Positions 13,555-26,844 are shown, counted from the stretch's first letter. The stretch is 64,000 nucleotides of DNA from Rotaria macrura (GCA_900239685.1 OENT01000548.1:1-64000); one strand, 5' to 3'. The notes: generated by a model not told the origin, from the letters alone. Numbers and translations are program-made.

Positions 13555-16500
13555 ATGAACATGTTCGTTACTCCATGGATGATTCTATTCTTTGAATGTA
13601 TAAAGATTGTTCGAGGCTATCCCACTGGCGCACCATCCGGCACTTGCAACTCGATGATGCCTTCACATATGACAAGTTCCATGTCATGTCACTCGAATTA
13701 TGTAATCGAAGCGAACTCTTATCAATATAGTAGCGGTGATACTATTCAAAGTAAGTGATTCAGTTTATCATTCTAGACTTAATTGTCTTGTTTTTCTTTC
13801 AGTTACTGTTCGTGGTGCAACAGACTATGATGTTTTCAAAGGCATTCTTTTGCTTGCTAAAGATGCAAGAAATCAAAACATTTTGGGCAGTTGGTCATCA
13901 ACGGATTCATTGGTTCAAGTTGCTTCTTGTGATGGTACATCTTCAACTGGTATTACGCATACATCATCTGACAGTAAATCTAGTATTCAAGCGAACTGGC
14001 ATTCACCGTCATTGTCAGTTGAACCATATGTTTTTATCGAGTGAGTTTCTTCCTCTCTTGTTTTAGATGATCAATATTCGTTGACAATATTGACGTGAAT
14101 AACGAATGAGATATCTATGCTACTCTTCTACAATCATTTCATGCATTCGAATGCATAAGAGTCATATATAGATGATTGTGGACAACTCAATTCTTCGATT
14201 TATGACTTTCTCCTCGATGAATCTCAATCGATTCTAACCCTATTTTTATAGATCTCAATCGTTAATGATCAGATAAGAGAGAATAGTCCATCCTGATTTT
14301 TGCTCATCTTTGATTTGGATGCATGATGATATCTTATCGTTGTTCGTGACAAATTTTTTAATAATATATCAAAATATCATTGGTAAATTTAATGTTAGCA
14401 TTGACTTGTTCGTCCTTCTGGTATATTAATTCAGTTTTATTTGAAACGATAAAAAGGAGGTTTTTCGGGAAACACTAACGAAAACTATTGTAGTTTCCGT
14501 TAATCAATGAGATAAAAAAAACACTCCTAGGAAATGGGACCTCTTTGAAATCAACTCACGTTCGATTTCCAACTGAAGATGTAGATGTGACTATGTTCTT
14601 ATAACTTGAAGAAAATTGGAAAGAATCTTAGACGAGTAATACTAGTTAATCTGTCATGAATAATTAGTATCAATCCTTTTCCATCTTTACATTACGCTAC
14701 ATTGTGCAACTTCGAATTTGCGATTAGCACTAATACGTTTACATCATATACCTTGAAGTTGCAGTCTGATACAAAAAGTTCTATCTTATCCAGAAGCATT
14801 GTAATTGGGGGCCCGTGTGAGAAACATGATACAATCGTGTATTTATAAAGATTCGTTCAGCAGCGATCTAACATATGAATATTAACTAATGTCAGCTGCA
14901 TGCAAATAATATTTGTAATTGATATATACGTACTTCTGTCGAAATGTCATTCATGCAGAGTTGAAAACTGTTTCTTAGACATCTGTATAATATTGTACTA
15001 ATGAGTAGTAACTTTTGAAAAAAAAACAAATTTTTATTTTTCAAATGAAATTCTAGAGCAACGATCGTTCAATCGTACAGCTCGTTCTATGTCAATTGCT
15101 TCAAAATTATATTAGCAACTAAAAATGTAAGCCATTCAATTATCTAAATATCGTTTTTCTACATTTGATCTATGATACTTTCTTTAGGGAACTTCAACAG
15201 CTTCATCTAGCGTTTCTCAACCGAACACTGTAGGCTATGGATATTATTGCCATGCTTTTTAAACTTTTAAAGTTTAATTTTCTATTCTCAATCAGACTCC
15301 AACACCATCGGTGATCAGCACCAGTACGACTGATAGTCAAACAGCTAGTACAGCACTGAATCTGAACTGGACATATATTGATGGAATAACGACTGTCTCA
15401 ATCGAAACTAATCATCTTGGGGCATCTCAATGGCTCGGCATTGGCTTATCACTTGACGATAAAATGGTATCACAAAATAAGAGTTCTTGTTTTAATCACG
15501 AATTAATTTTTCTGTTTAGGGTAATGATCATGTATTTGTTTGCCAACGCTTGAATGATGACACAATTCAATCGCAACGTTTTATTAATCCCAATGGCTAT
15601 TCGACTCCGAACTCAGTTGGTTCGAATTCAAACTACGGTGGTCTGTTTGAAGTAAAGAAGGTAGCTCTGAACAATGGTGTCGTCTATTGTGAATTTACTC
15701 TATCGAATTTTACCAATGGAGCTGGTCGACGACGAAAGCGGAGCATTTCTTTACTTTCTCAGAGTATCCAATATCGTATACTGACGGCTACAGGATACCT
15801 CGATAGTTCAAGTAAAATATTTTCTTTCTGAGACAAGATATACAGTCAAACATGACCTATGCTTCATTCATAGATTCATTAATGCAACATTCATCGGTAT
15901 CTATCCTGACTCAAACGCTTCAACTCGATCGATCGGGGACAATAAAAATGAATAATATATTAGGAGCACAAATGAATACGCTGATTTTTCTACGAGCTCA
16001 TGGTATTTTGATGTTATTTATTTGGTTGTTGTTTGTTTCAACTGGTATATTCATTGCTCGTTATTTCAAACAATCGTGGCCCGAACGAAAACTTTGTGGT
16101 AAAGCACTGTGGTTTTCTATGCATCGATTAGTTATGCTGTTCGTTGCTATAATGACGTTGGTTGCAAGTGCAGCTATTCTCAAGTACAAAGGCGGTACAT
16201 GGGCTACGAAAAATTTATCATATGAATTCATCCATTCCATTGTCGGTGTGCTTGTTGTTTGTGCTGCTGTTATTCAACCAACGATGGCTCTGTTTCGATG
16301 TAATCCTGATCATCGACATCGTTTCGTTTTTAACTATGCTCATGCTACAGTCGGTAGTAGTGCTTTGGTTCTTTCGATTGCGGCTATTTTTCTTGCAACT
16401 TTGTTCAGTAGATTTGATTCTGTGATGACCAAAGCTTGGCGAATTCTTGTTGCATGGTTGATCGTAGAGTTTTTTATATTTATTAGCTTCGAATGTATTC

Positions 16501-16727
16501 ATTTTTTCTATCGTAAGAAATGGTCACCATTTAAAGTTAGCAGCAGTAGCAAGCCTGTGGAAATGAACACTTTTCATAATAGTAATCAAGATAGGCCAAC
16601 CGACGAGAAAGTATCTCCGGAAAATATACTCAAAGAAAGATTAAAAATTATCCTTCTTGCAATACACATTCTGGTTGCATCCGGCTGTTCACTTGTGCTT
16701 GCTACTGCTGCTGTAAAGATGTCATAA
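13555..16727 (+). CDS. FRRS1-like ferric-chelate reductase: reeler, DOMON and cytochrome b561 domains
   Basis: Seven exons (13555-13750, 13803-14040, 15057-15126, 15188-15229, 15296-15466, 15520-15811, 15874-16727) join in phase to 620 residues. A hydrophobic leader is followed by a reeler domain (about 25-165, containing ITVRGATDYDVFKGILLLA and FIEATIVQSYSSFYV). A Ser/Thr-rich linker leads to a DOMON domain (about 200-350), then a cytochrome b561 domain (about 370-530) with four helix histidines in FLRAHGILMLF, SMHRLVMLF, FIHSIVGVLVV and NYAHATVGSS. Those histidines bind the two hemes that carry electrons across the membrane. FRRS1/SDR2 proteins share this domain order and reduce ferric iron at the plasma or endosomal membrane. 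A basic run RRRKRS lies just before the b561 part. An acceptor-like TTTTTAG touches the start codon, so the 5' end may be a spliced leader site or an earlier exon. The last intron (15812-15873) was chosen because other acceptors meet stops. Confidence 0.92.
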
Positions 16728-18691
16728 GTAAAAAAGGCATACAGAACTATATAGAGAATCGATCGATTTTCATGTATAATTCATGCAGTGTTATGCTTAT
16801 AGTTTGGCAGATCTCTTTTTTCCATTTGCTTTAATTTGCCATACTAACACGTATACTAATAAAAACACTTATCTTAAAAATCATAATTGATGCGTCGATT
16901 TTTAAAATCCTTAGTATGTCCTGAATCTTAACGATTTCCTATGATCACTGATATTATCCTCGTCAATATTTATCGATTCATTTAGTTTTTCGTGAAGCTT
17001 TTAATTATGTATATGACACAGAACGCAGATATGTGAAGATGCGCTTAAGATTATATTCACGATATACCTCTTTTCGACTCCTGATAGTTTCTGATTACAC
17101 CCTAGACCAGAGAGATGCTAATACTCAACATACTTCGCTTGTTACTGTTCAAGGAATTCTGTACTATTACTCGAAACTATGCAATCTTTTATTTGACAGG
17201 ATAAAATCAAATTTATTTGTCGATGCGACCACAAGTCGAATGTAATATTAACACAGACGATTCACCTTGTTTTCATTTTTGAAAGTAGCCAATACAAACA
17301 TTACTTTTCTGTGTATTTTCAAACAGAAAAATACTTCTTCACTGATGACGAAAAACTTACGGTTATTTACTGCACTAAATTTTAATGATAGTTTTATTTT
17401 GCCTGAAATCTAGGGGTAATTACGGAAAATATTTTCAGTAAGATGTTGTGTGCGATCTCTGGTACGATGTAAAATACTCTTCACACGTTGAGAAAGATTT
17501 GAACAACAGAATTATAACATGAAAAATAGATAGCGAAAAATGAATATGGTCATCTCTTTTACGTGTACCGAAAAGCGAATAGATTCTTTCCAATCATCTG
17601 ACTCATAGAATGAAGATGCTATTGAATGAATATCAAATTTTTATCTATCAATTCTCAGTAATTAGATAGATATTGCAATAAGGGGAAAGTTGATTCTCTG
17701 ATTGCTATTGATTACGTTTGATTGCTTTCTATATTTTCATCATGAGACGATTAATTCAGAATGCTTTTGAATATACTGTTTTTTGCCATCACTAAACAGC
17801 ATGGCAATCATGGTTTTGATAAGCTATTATGTCTGCGAGGGTAAGTTCATTTTCTCATAGCCAAGATTGTCGATGATTACCACTGATTTTCACTGATTGC
17901 TTTGATTGCAATCAAATTTTTCCTCCTTGCACTGGAATCATATTTTTTACTCTACTACAATATAGTATGTGTCAAAAATTAAGAGATATAAGTTCGATGG
18001 GTGTTCTGTAAGGCATACTATTTCTTTTTTATTTACATTGTTCGAACCAAACAAGTTCCCATTTCTTTGATTCACCAATATGACCATGTGAAAGTTCATT
18101 AACAGTAGACGAGAATGAAATTTTAATTATCTCACGGGGAAAAAACAAAGTGATATCATTGAAATAGTCTTTTTCGATAAACATATGTAAGATACATGAA
18201 AGATCATATTGACGATATGTAAACTAGTATGACTTCACAAAACATGCATATTTCGTTTAGATGATTGTTAATAAACTATTGTAACCAGTGAATAGGTTCT
18301 CGTTTTTTCCCATAACAAGCAAGATGTTGAAATGAGATTTTACTTCGTAAGAATGATAAATTTAGAAGTTCAAAATAAAAAAATGTCGATCGATAATTTT
18401 CATCCAATAAATTTTCTTTCTACGAAATTTGTAATATGAACATGAGATTAACTTTATAAAAATAAAACACCCCACGTTTTGTCTCTAATATAAACGTACA
18501 AAAGAAAACAACAAGTAGAAAAAGAAACGAAGTATTCGTTGAATAAATACATTTATTTTAAGTAAATCCCGTCAGAACAACGTTTTGTTTTTGTTCTTGT
18601 TTTTCTTTACTGAATAAAATGATGAAGCTGAAAAAGTGAGGCAACAGAATAAATTCAATAAACATATGCTGACGTGTATGCTTCGTTAAAG
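16728..18691. other. Intergenic DNA, no supported gene
   Basis: AT-rich with short open frames only. At 17801-17840 a Met followed by a short hydrophobic run ends at a GTAAGT donor-like site, but no partner exon was found. Sequence just before 18692 should hold the promoter of the SPATA1-like gene. Confidence 0.5.
16858..16863 (+). terminator. Possible polyadenylation signal of the FRRS1-like gene
   Basis: AATAAA 131 bases after the stop codon. Such hexamers are common in AT-rich DNA, so position is the only support. Confidence 0.35.
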
Positions 18692-19977
18692 ATGCAAACA
18701 CAAATTGAAAATCAACGAGAAATAAAACATAATAGTCTCATTAGCATAGATCGACCTGATTCATCACAGGTAAATTAATCCGCGATATGATTAATCATTC
18801 TCTGCTTAGTTTGTTGATCTTCATGTTTATATAATACCAAAAAAAGTTTGGAAGAATAGTCAAAATTTAGCCGAAAACGACGTTATACAACAAGCTGCAT
18901 CCGCAGGTTTTGTTCAGTGAGTTATATCAATAAGATTGTTGTTGAAGATAAAAGAATATACATGATTTCCTTTTAAAAGTGTATCCGAACACTTGACTAT
19001 ATATGAACTTCGTCGACGTATTTTTGATACTTGTGGTGATGAAGATAACTTTCCGAAAAGTTTCATCTATCTGCGAAGTGTTGGTCGTTGTTTAACAAAA
19101 GTTAAACCAGAACAAGAACAAGAATTGAAAGTGAAAAATTTTCGACCACCATTGGTAAGTAGATTATTGAATGTTTTTATTCCTACTGTAGCGTTCTATT
19201 TTCGCCATCCCTTTGATACTTGCGTGTTGAAATGAGTCATGAAGATGATTTTAGTTCAAGATACGTTTCATTTGTTACGATCTCTGTTTTTTTGAATATG
19301 TAGTTATGTTTCTCTATTCTAGACGTTCGCACCGGAAGTATGTTTTAATTTCTCCTTACTATTAAAAGAAACTCATCAAATCATGCAGATTTATATACTC
19401 GAAGAACAAGATGATGATGATTATTATGATTTTGATGAGCCATCGATGGTAGAAGACAGCACTGATTTTGTCATACGAGAATCATCGCTAAGTGACTCAT
19501 TAATGAGTTCACAAAGTTGGATAAAACCAATGGATGGACCATCATTACTTTATCCATTATCTGATAGTAATCCAATACGACGAATTTCAATTATAATCCG
19601 TACACCTACAAGGTAAATATATTTTGAAAGACAAAAACGAATGTCATTGAACTCTTCTTTCTCTTTCAACAGCAAATCACATTCGAGACTATCCAACAAA
19701 TACAATACACCGTAAAGAATCTATCTATGAAATTAAATTAAGATAATACATTTTTTCATATAGAAATTTAGTAAAATTACGACAAGAACAAGAACGTCTG
19801 TATTTACAACAAAAAGAATTAGCTCGAAAACGTCAAGAACTAGAAGATCAACATAGAAAAGAAAAAGCAGCTATCAAAATTCAAACTATATTTCGCAACT
19901 ATCGTTACAGACTTGCTCATAAACAACAAGAACAAGAAAAAGAAAAAGAACAGGAGTATATCATTGCTTTAATGTGA
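18692..19977 (+). CDS. SPATA1-like protein
   Basis: Seven exons are proposed: 18692-18769, 18810-18916, 18980-19154, 19323-19337, 19389-19612, 19673-19711 and 19764-19977, giving 283 residues in phase. The N-terminal third follows the conserved start of SPATA1: FVDLHVYIIPKKVW, then AASAGFVHVSEHLTIYELRR, KSFIYLRSVGRCLTKVKPEQ and PPLTFAPEIYIL. A very acidic segment (EEQDDDDYYDFDE) and a Ser-rich middle follow. The C-terminus is a charged coiled coil of Arg, Gln, Glu and Lys with an IQ-like stretch (AAIKIQTIFRNYRYRLAHK) that could bind calmodulin. SPATA1 is expressed in vertebrate testis and its biochemical role is not settled; a role here in sperm or cilia is inference only. The fourth exon is only 15 bp and is followed by a 51-bp intron. 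Leaving that intron in keeps the frame open, but splicing restores the conserved PE-IYIL junction. Confidence 0.78.
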
Positions 19978-21644
19978 AAACCCAACTAGTTGTATTATCA
20001 ATATAATTTAGACATACAGACGATACAAATCACGAGGAGTAGAGGTGATATTTTGATAAATGTCGTTTTATTAAATACTCTTTGAAATACACAAGACAGC
20101 TAAGCATGTTCACTTTCTCTCACTAAGACCTACAAAAGATGAGATTGAAGCATGCTGTGGTAACGCTTTTTTTTCATTCTTGAAGAGTTGTACTTCTAGC
20201 ATTCTTCACTAAAAATGACGCCATGTTGTTGTTATGCTGAGCCAAACTTCAATAAGGATGCAACTACGAATGACGAAACTATCTTTATTCTGAATACTAT
20301 AGATCACGACAACTAATTAATTAGAGAGAAAAAAAAGTGTAAAGAACTTAATGAATTAAACTCTGTAATAGTTGAAATAACTTATAGAAAACTTTCGTAA
20401 CATAAAAGTCAACACGTGTAAATCTCTCTGTTAAAAAAAATCTCCTATTCGTATTGTATCTGTGACGAGTTACGTACAAGGACAATGAAGAAGATTGTCT
20501 AGTTAAATTGTGTTTATGATTCTAATCTTACGACATTTTTGTGAATTTCTTTTTTCATTCAATTCTACTGTGTAGACACTCATATTCAACTCGGTTTATT
20601 CTACAACAACGAATCATTTCTTGACGAACGATACTATATGAATTGTTGTTTCTACCTTTTGGTATTCTCGTCAGAAAAAAATGTATAATGTATTTTGGAG
20701 TTTGTTTTCTTAGCTATTTTGGGACTGATACTATTACATATGAACGAAATAAACTTGCCAACATTGTGATACCTATAATAATAAATAGATCGATCAGAAA
20801 CAATTTTTGATTCCATATATCCTTTGTGGAATCGTATTGAGTCTTTTTTTTACTAAGATCAAAATAACATTATTTCTGCAAGATCGTTTCATAACGTTTA
20901 TATCAGATCATACTTTGTATTCCTTTCTTGACTTTTTATCTCTTTTTTGTCTTTTTCTCGTTACGTGTTATTGTCTAGCATCTGGCTGCTCTAGATATTA
21001 ATTGCCTTGCACTTTGTTGAATTCTGTGAAATTTCTAAACAAACGAGACTAGAGTAGAGCTCTTCATATACAAATTTAACCTTTACAATTATGTCTACAT
21101 AATAACGATAAGGTGGATTTTCGATGAATTTAGTTCGCTATTCAGTATACTATATGAGTACGAATACGAGCTGTCGAAAGCAATAATGAGTTTAAGTTGT
21201 GAGTGTAACGTTTCTGCTGATTTATTTTTCGTTATCGATCTGTACAACCTCAATTGTCAACTGATCGATTCTATGCAGCAGTTTTATTTCTCGTTTAAGT
21301 AAATGTTCAAAATCATTTGGAGTTACACATGACATTAAACACAAATAAGAACAATGACTAATGAGTAAGAATGATTAATACAAAAAATATGACGTTCTTC
21401 AGACAAACAAAAAAGAGTTTTCTCTGGAAATGTTGTAGCCATGGAGAAAGAACAGTATTTGTTGATGATCGACAATCAAAGCAAAATTTCTATCGTCCTT
21501 TAAAGATTTATTTTCAATTAGAATGATGAAATTGAAGAGAAGAGAATATCTGAGTTTTATTTTTTAAACTCGACTCATAAGTGCTACCTAACCTTTTCAG
21601 GTTCTAATATGCTGCATAAGAGGATAGTGAAGAGAAAACACACC

Positions 21645-21675
21645 GGGTTGTCCCAAACTGGGAGGAAGGGATCTA
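21645..21675 (+). mobile_element. Possible DNA-transposon end
   Basis: The run CACCGGGTTGTCCCAAACTG resembles the terminal inverted repeats of Tc1/mariner-type elements, which often contain a GTCCCAAA core. It is markedly GC-richer than its flanks. No inverted partner was found downstream, so at best it is a relic. Confidence 0.2.
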
Positions 21676-22426
21676 ACGCCAAAGCTTGTCGATGGTTTTG
21701 AAAAGTGAGAAGGATTAAAAAGTTGTCCAAAAGTCTGAAAATTTTAGCGGAAAGTCGAGAAGGATTTAGTTTTTTGACAGAATATAGACCGGCCTCTGCA
21801 ATAATTGGAACTTCTTCTTTTTTTCATTATTTAAAAGATTACGAGAGTTAGAATTTTATTTTTTTAAAACGGATTATCTTGAAGGACGGGTTTATTTTTG
21901 AGGAAATTTCTACAAAATAGAAAATCCAAATCTAGTTAGAAAAATGTCCGAGAGTCAAAATCTCAAAATGTGAGAACGTCGAAAAAACGTTGGAAATGAA
22001 ATCAACCAGGAAAACTTTTCACTACTGCACTTTCTATCTATTTACTTTATTACATGGAAGAAAGTGTAGAGGTTTTAATTCATATTGTATGCAAGAATAA
22101 AGAAGATCGATAAAATATCCCATGACGAATCCGTGCAATAGAATCCTATCGAATCCCAGCAAGTCCAACGGAACCAACCAGATGGATCAGTCGTCTTGGG
22201 CATTTATTTTATTTTCAATTCATATACATTGATAAAAAAAGTAATGCAGACATACAGGAATGCATTGATTCATTACTTTTTTTACAGCTTTTACAATCAA
22301 GAAAGACAATCGTGATAGATAGTCTTGAGTCTTGATTTCTGCATTATCGAATCGTGTTGAAAGTGATGTAAGTTTATCTTGCATGAAGCATAAATTTTTA
22401 GATTTTGTATTACTTTCAATTATGGA

Positions 22427-22470
22427 TACGGATGAGGGTGGACTGTGGGCGTGAGTGTGAGTGTGTAAAG
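22427..22470 (+). repeat. Degenerate TG-rich patch resembling telomeric repeats
   Basis: On the plus strand the sequence alternates TGTGGG-, GAGTGTG- and GGGTGG-like units. Bdelloid telomeres are reported to use TGTGGG repeats, so this may be a decayed interstitial telomeric tract, or just a TG-rich simple repeat. Confidence 0.35.
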
Positions 22471-23263
22471 AATGAATGTGAGTGCTCATGTGAAAGAAAA
22501 GTACGAGATTTCTACTTTCCATGTTTTACTACCTAAGCAATTTGTTACGTACTCCTGCAGTTGGAAGAGTCAGGTAAGTCCTGAATAAACATCAAAGATG
22601 AAATCAAATTTAATATCGTTGTAACAGACAATGAGAAAGGGAATCAATCCTTACAAAGTATTGTTACTTTGTTATGAATTAAACAAGGATTCAATAATAT
22701 AATTAGATATGTAACATATTATTTCTTCTATTGGTCTAAATTAAATTCATTTTTCTTCAAGTTTTGTGAAAAAAACTTTATGATACATTGACCACTCTTC
22801 CTAGACTACGCTGAGTATTTAGAATAAAGATCATTAGGAATAAAATTTCTTTAAATAAAAACACAAATATTCTATTTCTATAAGTATTTATAAATTTGTA
22901 TATGACTTACTCATTGTCCGAATATCATAGTTTCAATTTAAAAACAATGTCTTCGTTTGACCATGTTTATTTGTCAACAAAAGATAAGTTCCTTTCTAAT
23001 AAGTAAATAAAAATATTTCTATGCAAGACGTAAATAGAAATATTATCAGAGTAATATCAATAGATTTCACAGTTACGGCGTAGTCAAATGCTATTTGTTT
23101 TGATTTGTACTATGGTTCGTTATATCTAGTGTGTTCTTTGCAATTCACTGATGTTTGTATCGTTATAGAAAGAAGAAGAAGGTCAACTTGAAGATTTGCA
23201 CCCGTGATAGACTTATCCATTATGATCATACGTTTTATTACGTGTAAATTGAATTATGTATCT

Positions 23264-23554
23264 TCATGTTGTTTTATTTGGGCTCTATGTTACATAATCA
23301 TATCAACAATTCTTTCACGAAACTAACATGTAATCCTTACAAATTCTTTGTTCGGTGTTTCATAATCGTGAATAGAGGCAATTAAAACTTCTGATGACCG
23401 TATCAATCGATCTACTATGATAGAACTATTGTTAAGCATGATATAAAACAAGTTTCTAATAAATCTAGACATTCTGTCGATCTTCTTACTTACCAGTGTA
23501 GATCATGACGCAACTAGAAAAGTGGATAGAAAGAAATAGGACGATCACATTCAT
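23264..23554 (-). CDS. Candidate small secreted peptide gene
   Basis: A Met at 23554 starts MNVIVLFLSIHFSSCVMIYT, a textbook-like signal peptide, and the exon ends at 23494 on a strong CTG/GTAAGTAAG donor. A second exon, 23390-23341, fits in phase (EVLIASIHDYETPNKEF) and ends at GTAAGG. A third short exon, 23284-23264, could follow a 56-bp intron and ends in TGA, giving about 43 residues. If the last intron is not spliced, the frame instead closes six codons later with nearly the same length. No family was recognised. Intron sizes and phases fit the rest of the window, but so short a model could arise by chance; expression data would decide. Confidence 0.28.
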
Positions 23555-25284
23555 GTTGTTTTTCCAACTATACTCCGTGCCATGGTAAACACAATATCCT
23601 AGTTGGAAACTACCTACGGATATAACTATTGTTGTACAATGATATCGATTCTTAATTTCTGCAGATTATTACATTCATGAAGAACAAGTTGAAAATCTGT
23701 TATTAATCTATTGTGTATTTAAAATTATGAAACTAATTTTACCTTCATATTTGATGCAGCACACAATTATCATTTTAAAGATAATATTTAGAATTTCTCG
23801 TGTTGAAATCATCTCTTCAGAAATAAAAGTATTGTTTAAAAAATGTTTTAACTCTAACATAATCTAATATAGGCGAAGATAGGCTTTTTTTACAATAATT
23901 ACATGTATATATATTATTGATTGCGATGAAGTACTAAACCATCGTAGTTATTGCATGTATTGAAAGAAAAAAAGGAATCTTCTTTAGTAAAATTCCGCAT
24001 GGTCAAGTCTTAAGAAAAACATGAAATAACCTTTCGTTTCGTTGATTCTTGAAGGAGTCTTTTTATTAAATACATACATGTTTTCATCACTAAATATATT
24101 CATTCTACTTATTTTGTATTAAGTTGTTACTTTCAGATAGATTGAATGGATGATTGTGCTAATCTTTTGATACCATTTAAGCTAATATTAATATGTTTTC
24201 ATAGGAAAACATGTTATTAGAAAGAAATATAATTTTATGTCACATGAAATCATCGGTGACGCGCAAACAATCGAGTGCAAACTATCGAACTTGAAAGTTT
24301 ATTCGGTGAATGAAAATATTTTATTACAAGAAATTTTCTCTTCGACATGAAATTCAAATCATTTTTTTCGACAATATGAAATCGATAAATACAGTTTTTT
24401 TTCGTTGGATCAACTATTGTAGATAAATATAAAACAATTGTTCTTCTCAATTCGATGACGAAAGGATAACTGGATAGAAGAGTGAGACATTCACTCATCC
24501 TTTCTCGATTCATCAAGTAGTTTCTTTTTGTATATAGGAAGAATGAATTTTACTACTTAAAGAGTGAAATAATGCATCTGCCCTAGATTCCTACTGGACA
24601 TCAGAGTATTTTGTGTAGCAAATTCATTTAATTTCAGTTGAGATCTCAAGTTTTCAATTGTGAATCTTCCGTTGCTAGATATTATACATCTTAATAATCA
24701 TCGGGTTGGTAATAAAGTTTCATGAATATCCACAGATAGCAATCGGAAATCCTGCAAGGTAAGACCAAGGTATTAAAACTTCTGCAGACTAGAATATAAG
24801 ATGCAAAATTCGTATGTCGCAGGACACCCATTATAATGAAGTCGATTGTTATTGAAAAACGAAATCAAATTTTTTACTAAAGAAGAAATAGTACTCATTT
24901 CACAAGAAAGATGACAAAAGGTAAATTGGAAAATTAACCCATGGTATTTCATTTTTTTTAACTTTCGAAATACGTTACAATTATGAATTCAATTTTTCTT
25001 GGAAATTAATATTAAATATGTGCAAATATAGGGGAAAAAATAAAACATGTTACCATTGACCTAGCCATAGATCATTGCCGTGTTTAAAGCAAGATGGGAA
25101 GAATCTGATTGGAATAGATTTTTATTCTATTGATGAAGCGTGCCTCTTTCTACGACTAGCCAGCCCTGTACGTATTGGTATCGGATGTTGACGTGTACTA
25201 AAAATTGAGTCGACTGCTGATCTTACCATTAGTCGAAGTGAGGAGTCAGTAAACTAGTAAAAAATCACAAGTGTCATATATATA

Positions 25285-25493
25285 CAAGATTTTGGAGAAG
25301 TGCTCACTTCTCCGGCGGGAGATGCCGCATCTCCCATGAGAGAAGCAATATCCTACGCGGGCGATTTGCATATCTAAGGGAGATTATGCATCTCCAATGG
25401 CAAATGGGCGCATTTCTCGAGTGTGGGTGTAATTTTTCCCATGGGAGATGCGGTATCTTCCGTGTGAGAAGTGAGCACTTCTCCAAAATCTTG
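25285..25493. mobile_element. Short fold-back (MITE-like) element
   Basis: The ends form a perfect 28-bp inverted repeat: 25285-25312 (starting CAAGATTTTGGAGAAGTG) and 25466-25493. Imperfect pairing extends about 28 bp further inward. Each arm is itself made of small palindromes, for example GGAGAAGTGCTCACTTCTCC at 25294-25313 and a 19-bp one at 25317-25335. It is GC-richer than its surroundings, encodes nothing, and has no obvious target-site duplication. The arrangement fits a non-autonomous DNA transposon or fold-back element. Confidence 0.8.
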
Positions 25494-26844
25494 GAAATGT
25501 GACGCGGTTCGTATATATACCTTTTAATTGAAATCTGGTAGTGAAAGATTCTTACCGACTACTGTACTAATACGTATGATCTTTCATATGAGAAGGTTCA
25601 TTCTTTTATAGCTTGGATTTGATCCTCGTCATGAAATACCATCGTGTGAACAATCGATAAATTGAAAAACAAATGTTACAACTCTTGGCAAATTAAATAG
25701 TAACAGCCTCGTTAAAGATCGGAAATTTATAGAAATACAACTAGTCAATCTATTCCAATGACTGAATATGTTGTCATTCTGTTCTAGTTTCCCCCCTGTG
25801 CTCTACTGTACACTTATTTGTTCGCACTACTGTCGATTAGTCGCATCAGTCCAATGAAACAGTAGATTGCTGACTTTAGAATAGTTCAAAGTATTTTCGT
25901 TTAAAATTTTTTTGTTTGTTATTCAACTTCGTGCAGTAAAACGTTGTGAAATGAAAACATGAAACGCGAATTAACTTAGTTGCAGTAGCAATTCACACAG
26001 AGATTCTACTTCGCAATAGATTCTTTCATCTTACTTGTAATTAATAGTCTAGATATACACAATTACTTGATATATTTTATTTAAATGTGACTGATGTTAA
26101 GTCGTCGATGTTTCCATGATGATATATGTGACGATAATTTGAAAAGATGTCATGATTACTAGTCATAAATTTCAACACTCGTTTTACGTTGTATTTTAAT
26201 TAGAAGGTGACTTCAGTCAATGCTAGTGAATAATTGTCAGTGACGAAATATTAATAGATGGTTTCCTCAAACATCATCCATATAACATACTCCTTTTTTT
26301 ACACTCATGTCATATACTGAAACTTGACATTGAATGAAAAAAATTTTCAATTATTTTTTTAACGTTATTTGTACTCATTTCCACAAGAAAAACAAAACAA
26401 AACGATTTTATACATACAAATGATTAGAGATTATATTACATGCGAAAAATCTATAACGAACAATAAATGAATACAGAAACAAAAAATAAAGATTACAAAG
26501 AGATTACGCAGAGTACATAATGGCATTGTTTTTTTTCAGATGATTTATCTTTTAATTTCACATAGCATAATTGATATATGATATATTAGATCAAAGTAGA
26601 AATGTCTCACTATACAACATATCTCATATTTAAAATAATTGAACTTGTAGTTCTTATGGTAAACTACCTGCGTAAATGAGAATTTTTCAGTCATAGAAAT
26701 TTCTTTGATAATACTATGTGAAATTAATCGACAAATAATCTTACGTACTCTAAATAAATATATATATGTATACGGGTAATTACGAGATTCATTATCTCGA
26801 CGTAATGACTAGAAATAAAGAAATTATTAGAAAGTAAAAATTAG

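Larger units (their letters stand above)
19978..26844. other. Gene-poor stretch with scattered repeats
   Basis: No large gene is supported over 6.9 kb. It contains a possible small secreted peptide gene (23264-23554, minus), a fold-back element (25285-25493), a telomere-like G-rich patch (22427-22470), and a possible transposon end at about 21645-21675. Short open frames elsewhere show no motif. The end near 26845 is the 3' flank of the TCF/LEF gene. Confidence 0.5.

Noticed and set aside
16218..16502. Minus-strand and alternate plus-strand frames inside the FRRS1-like last exon
   Set aside because: They overlap the conserved cytochrome b561 coding sequence in other frames.
17801..17840. Possible first exon with a short hydrophobic leader and GTAAGT
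   Set aside because: No acceptor and open exon in matching phase were found within a plausible intron distance.
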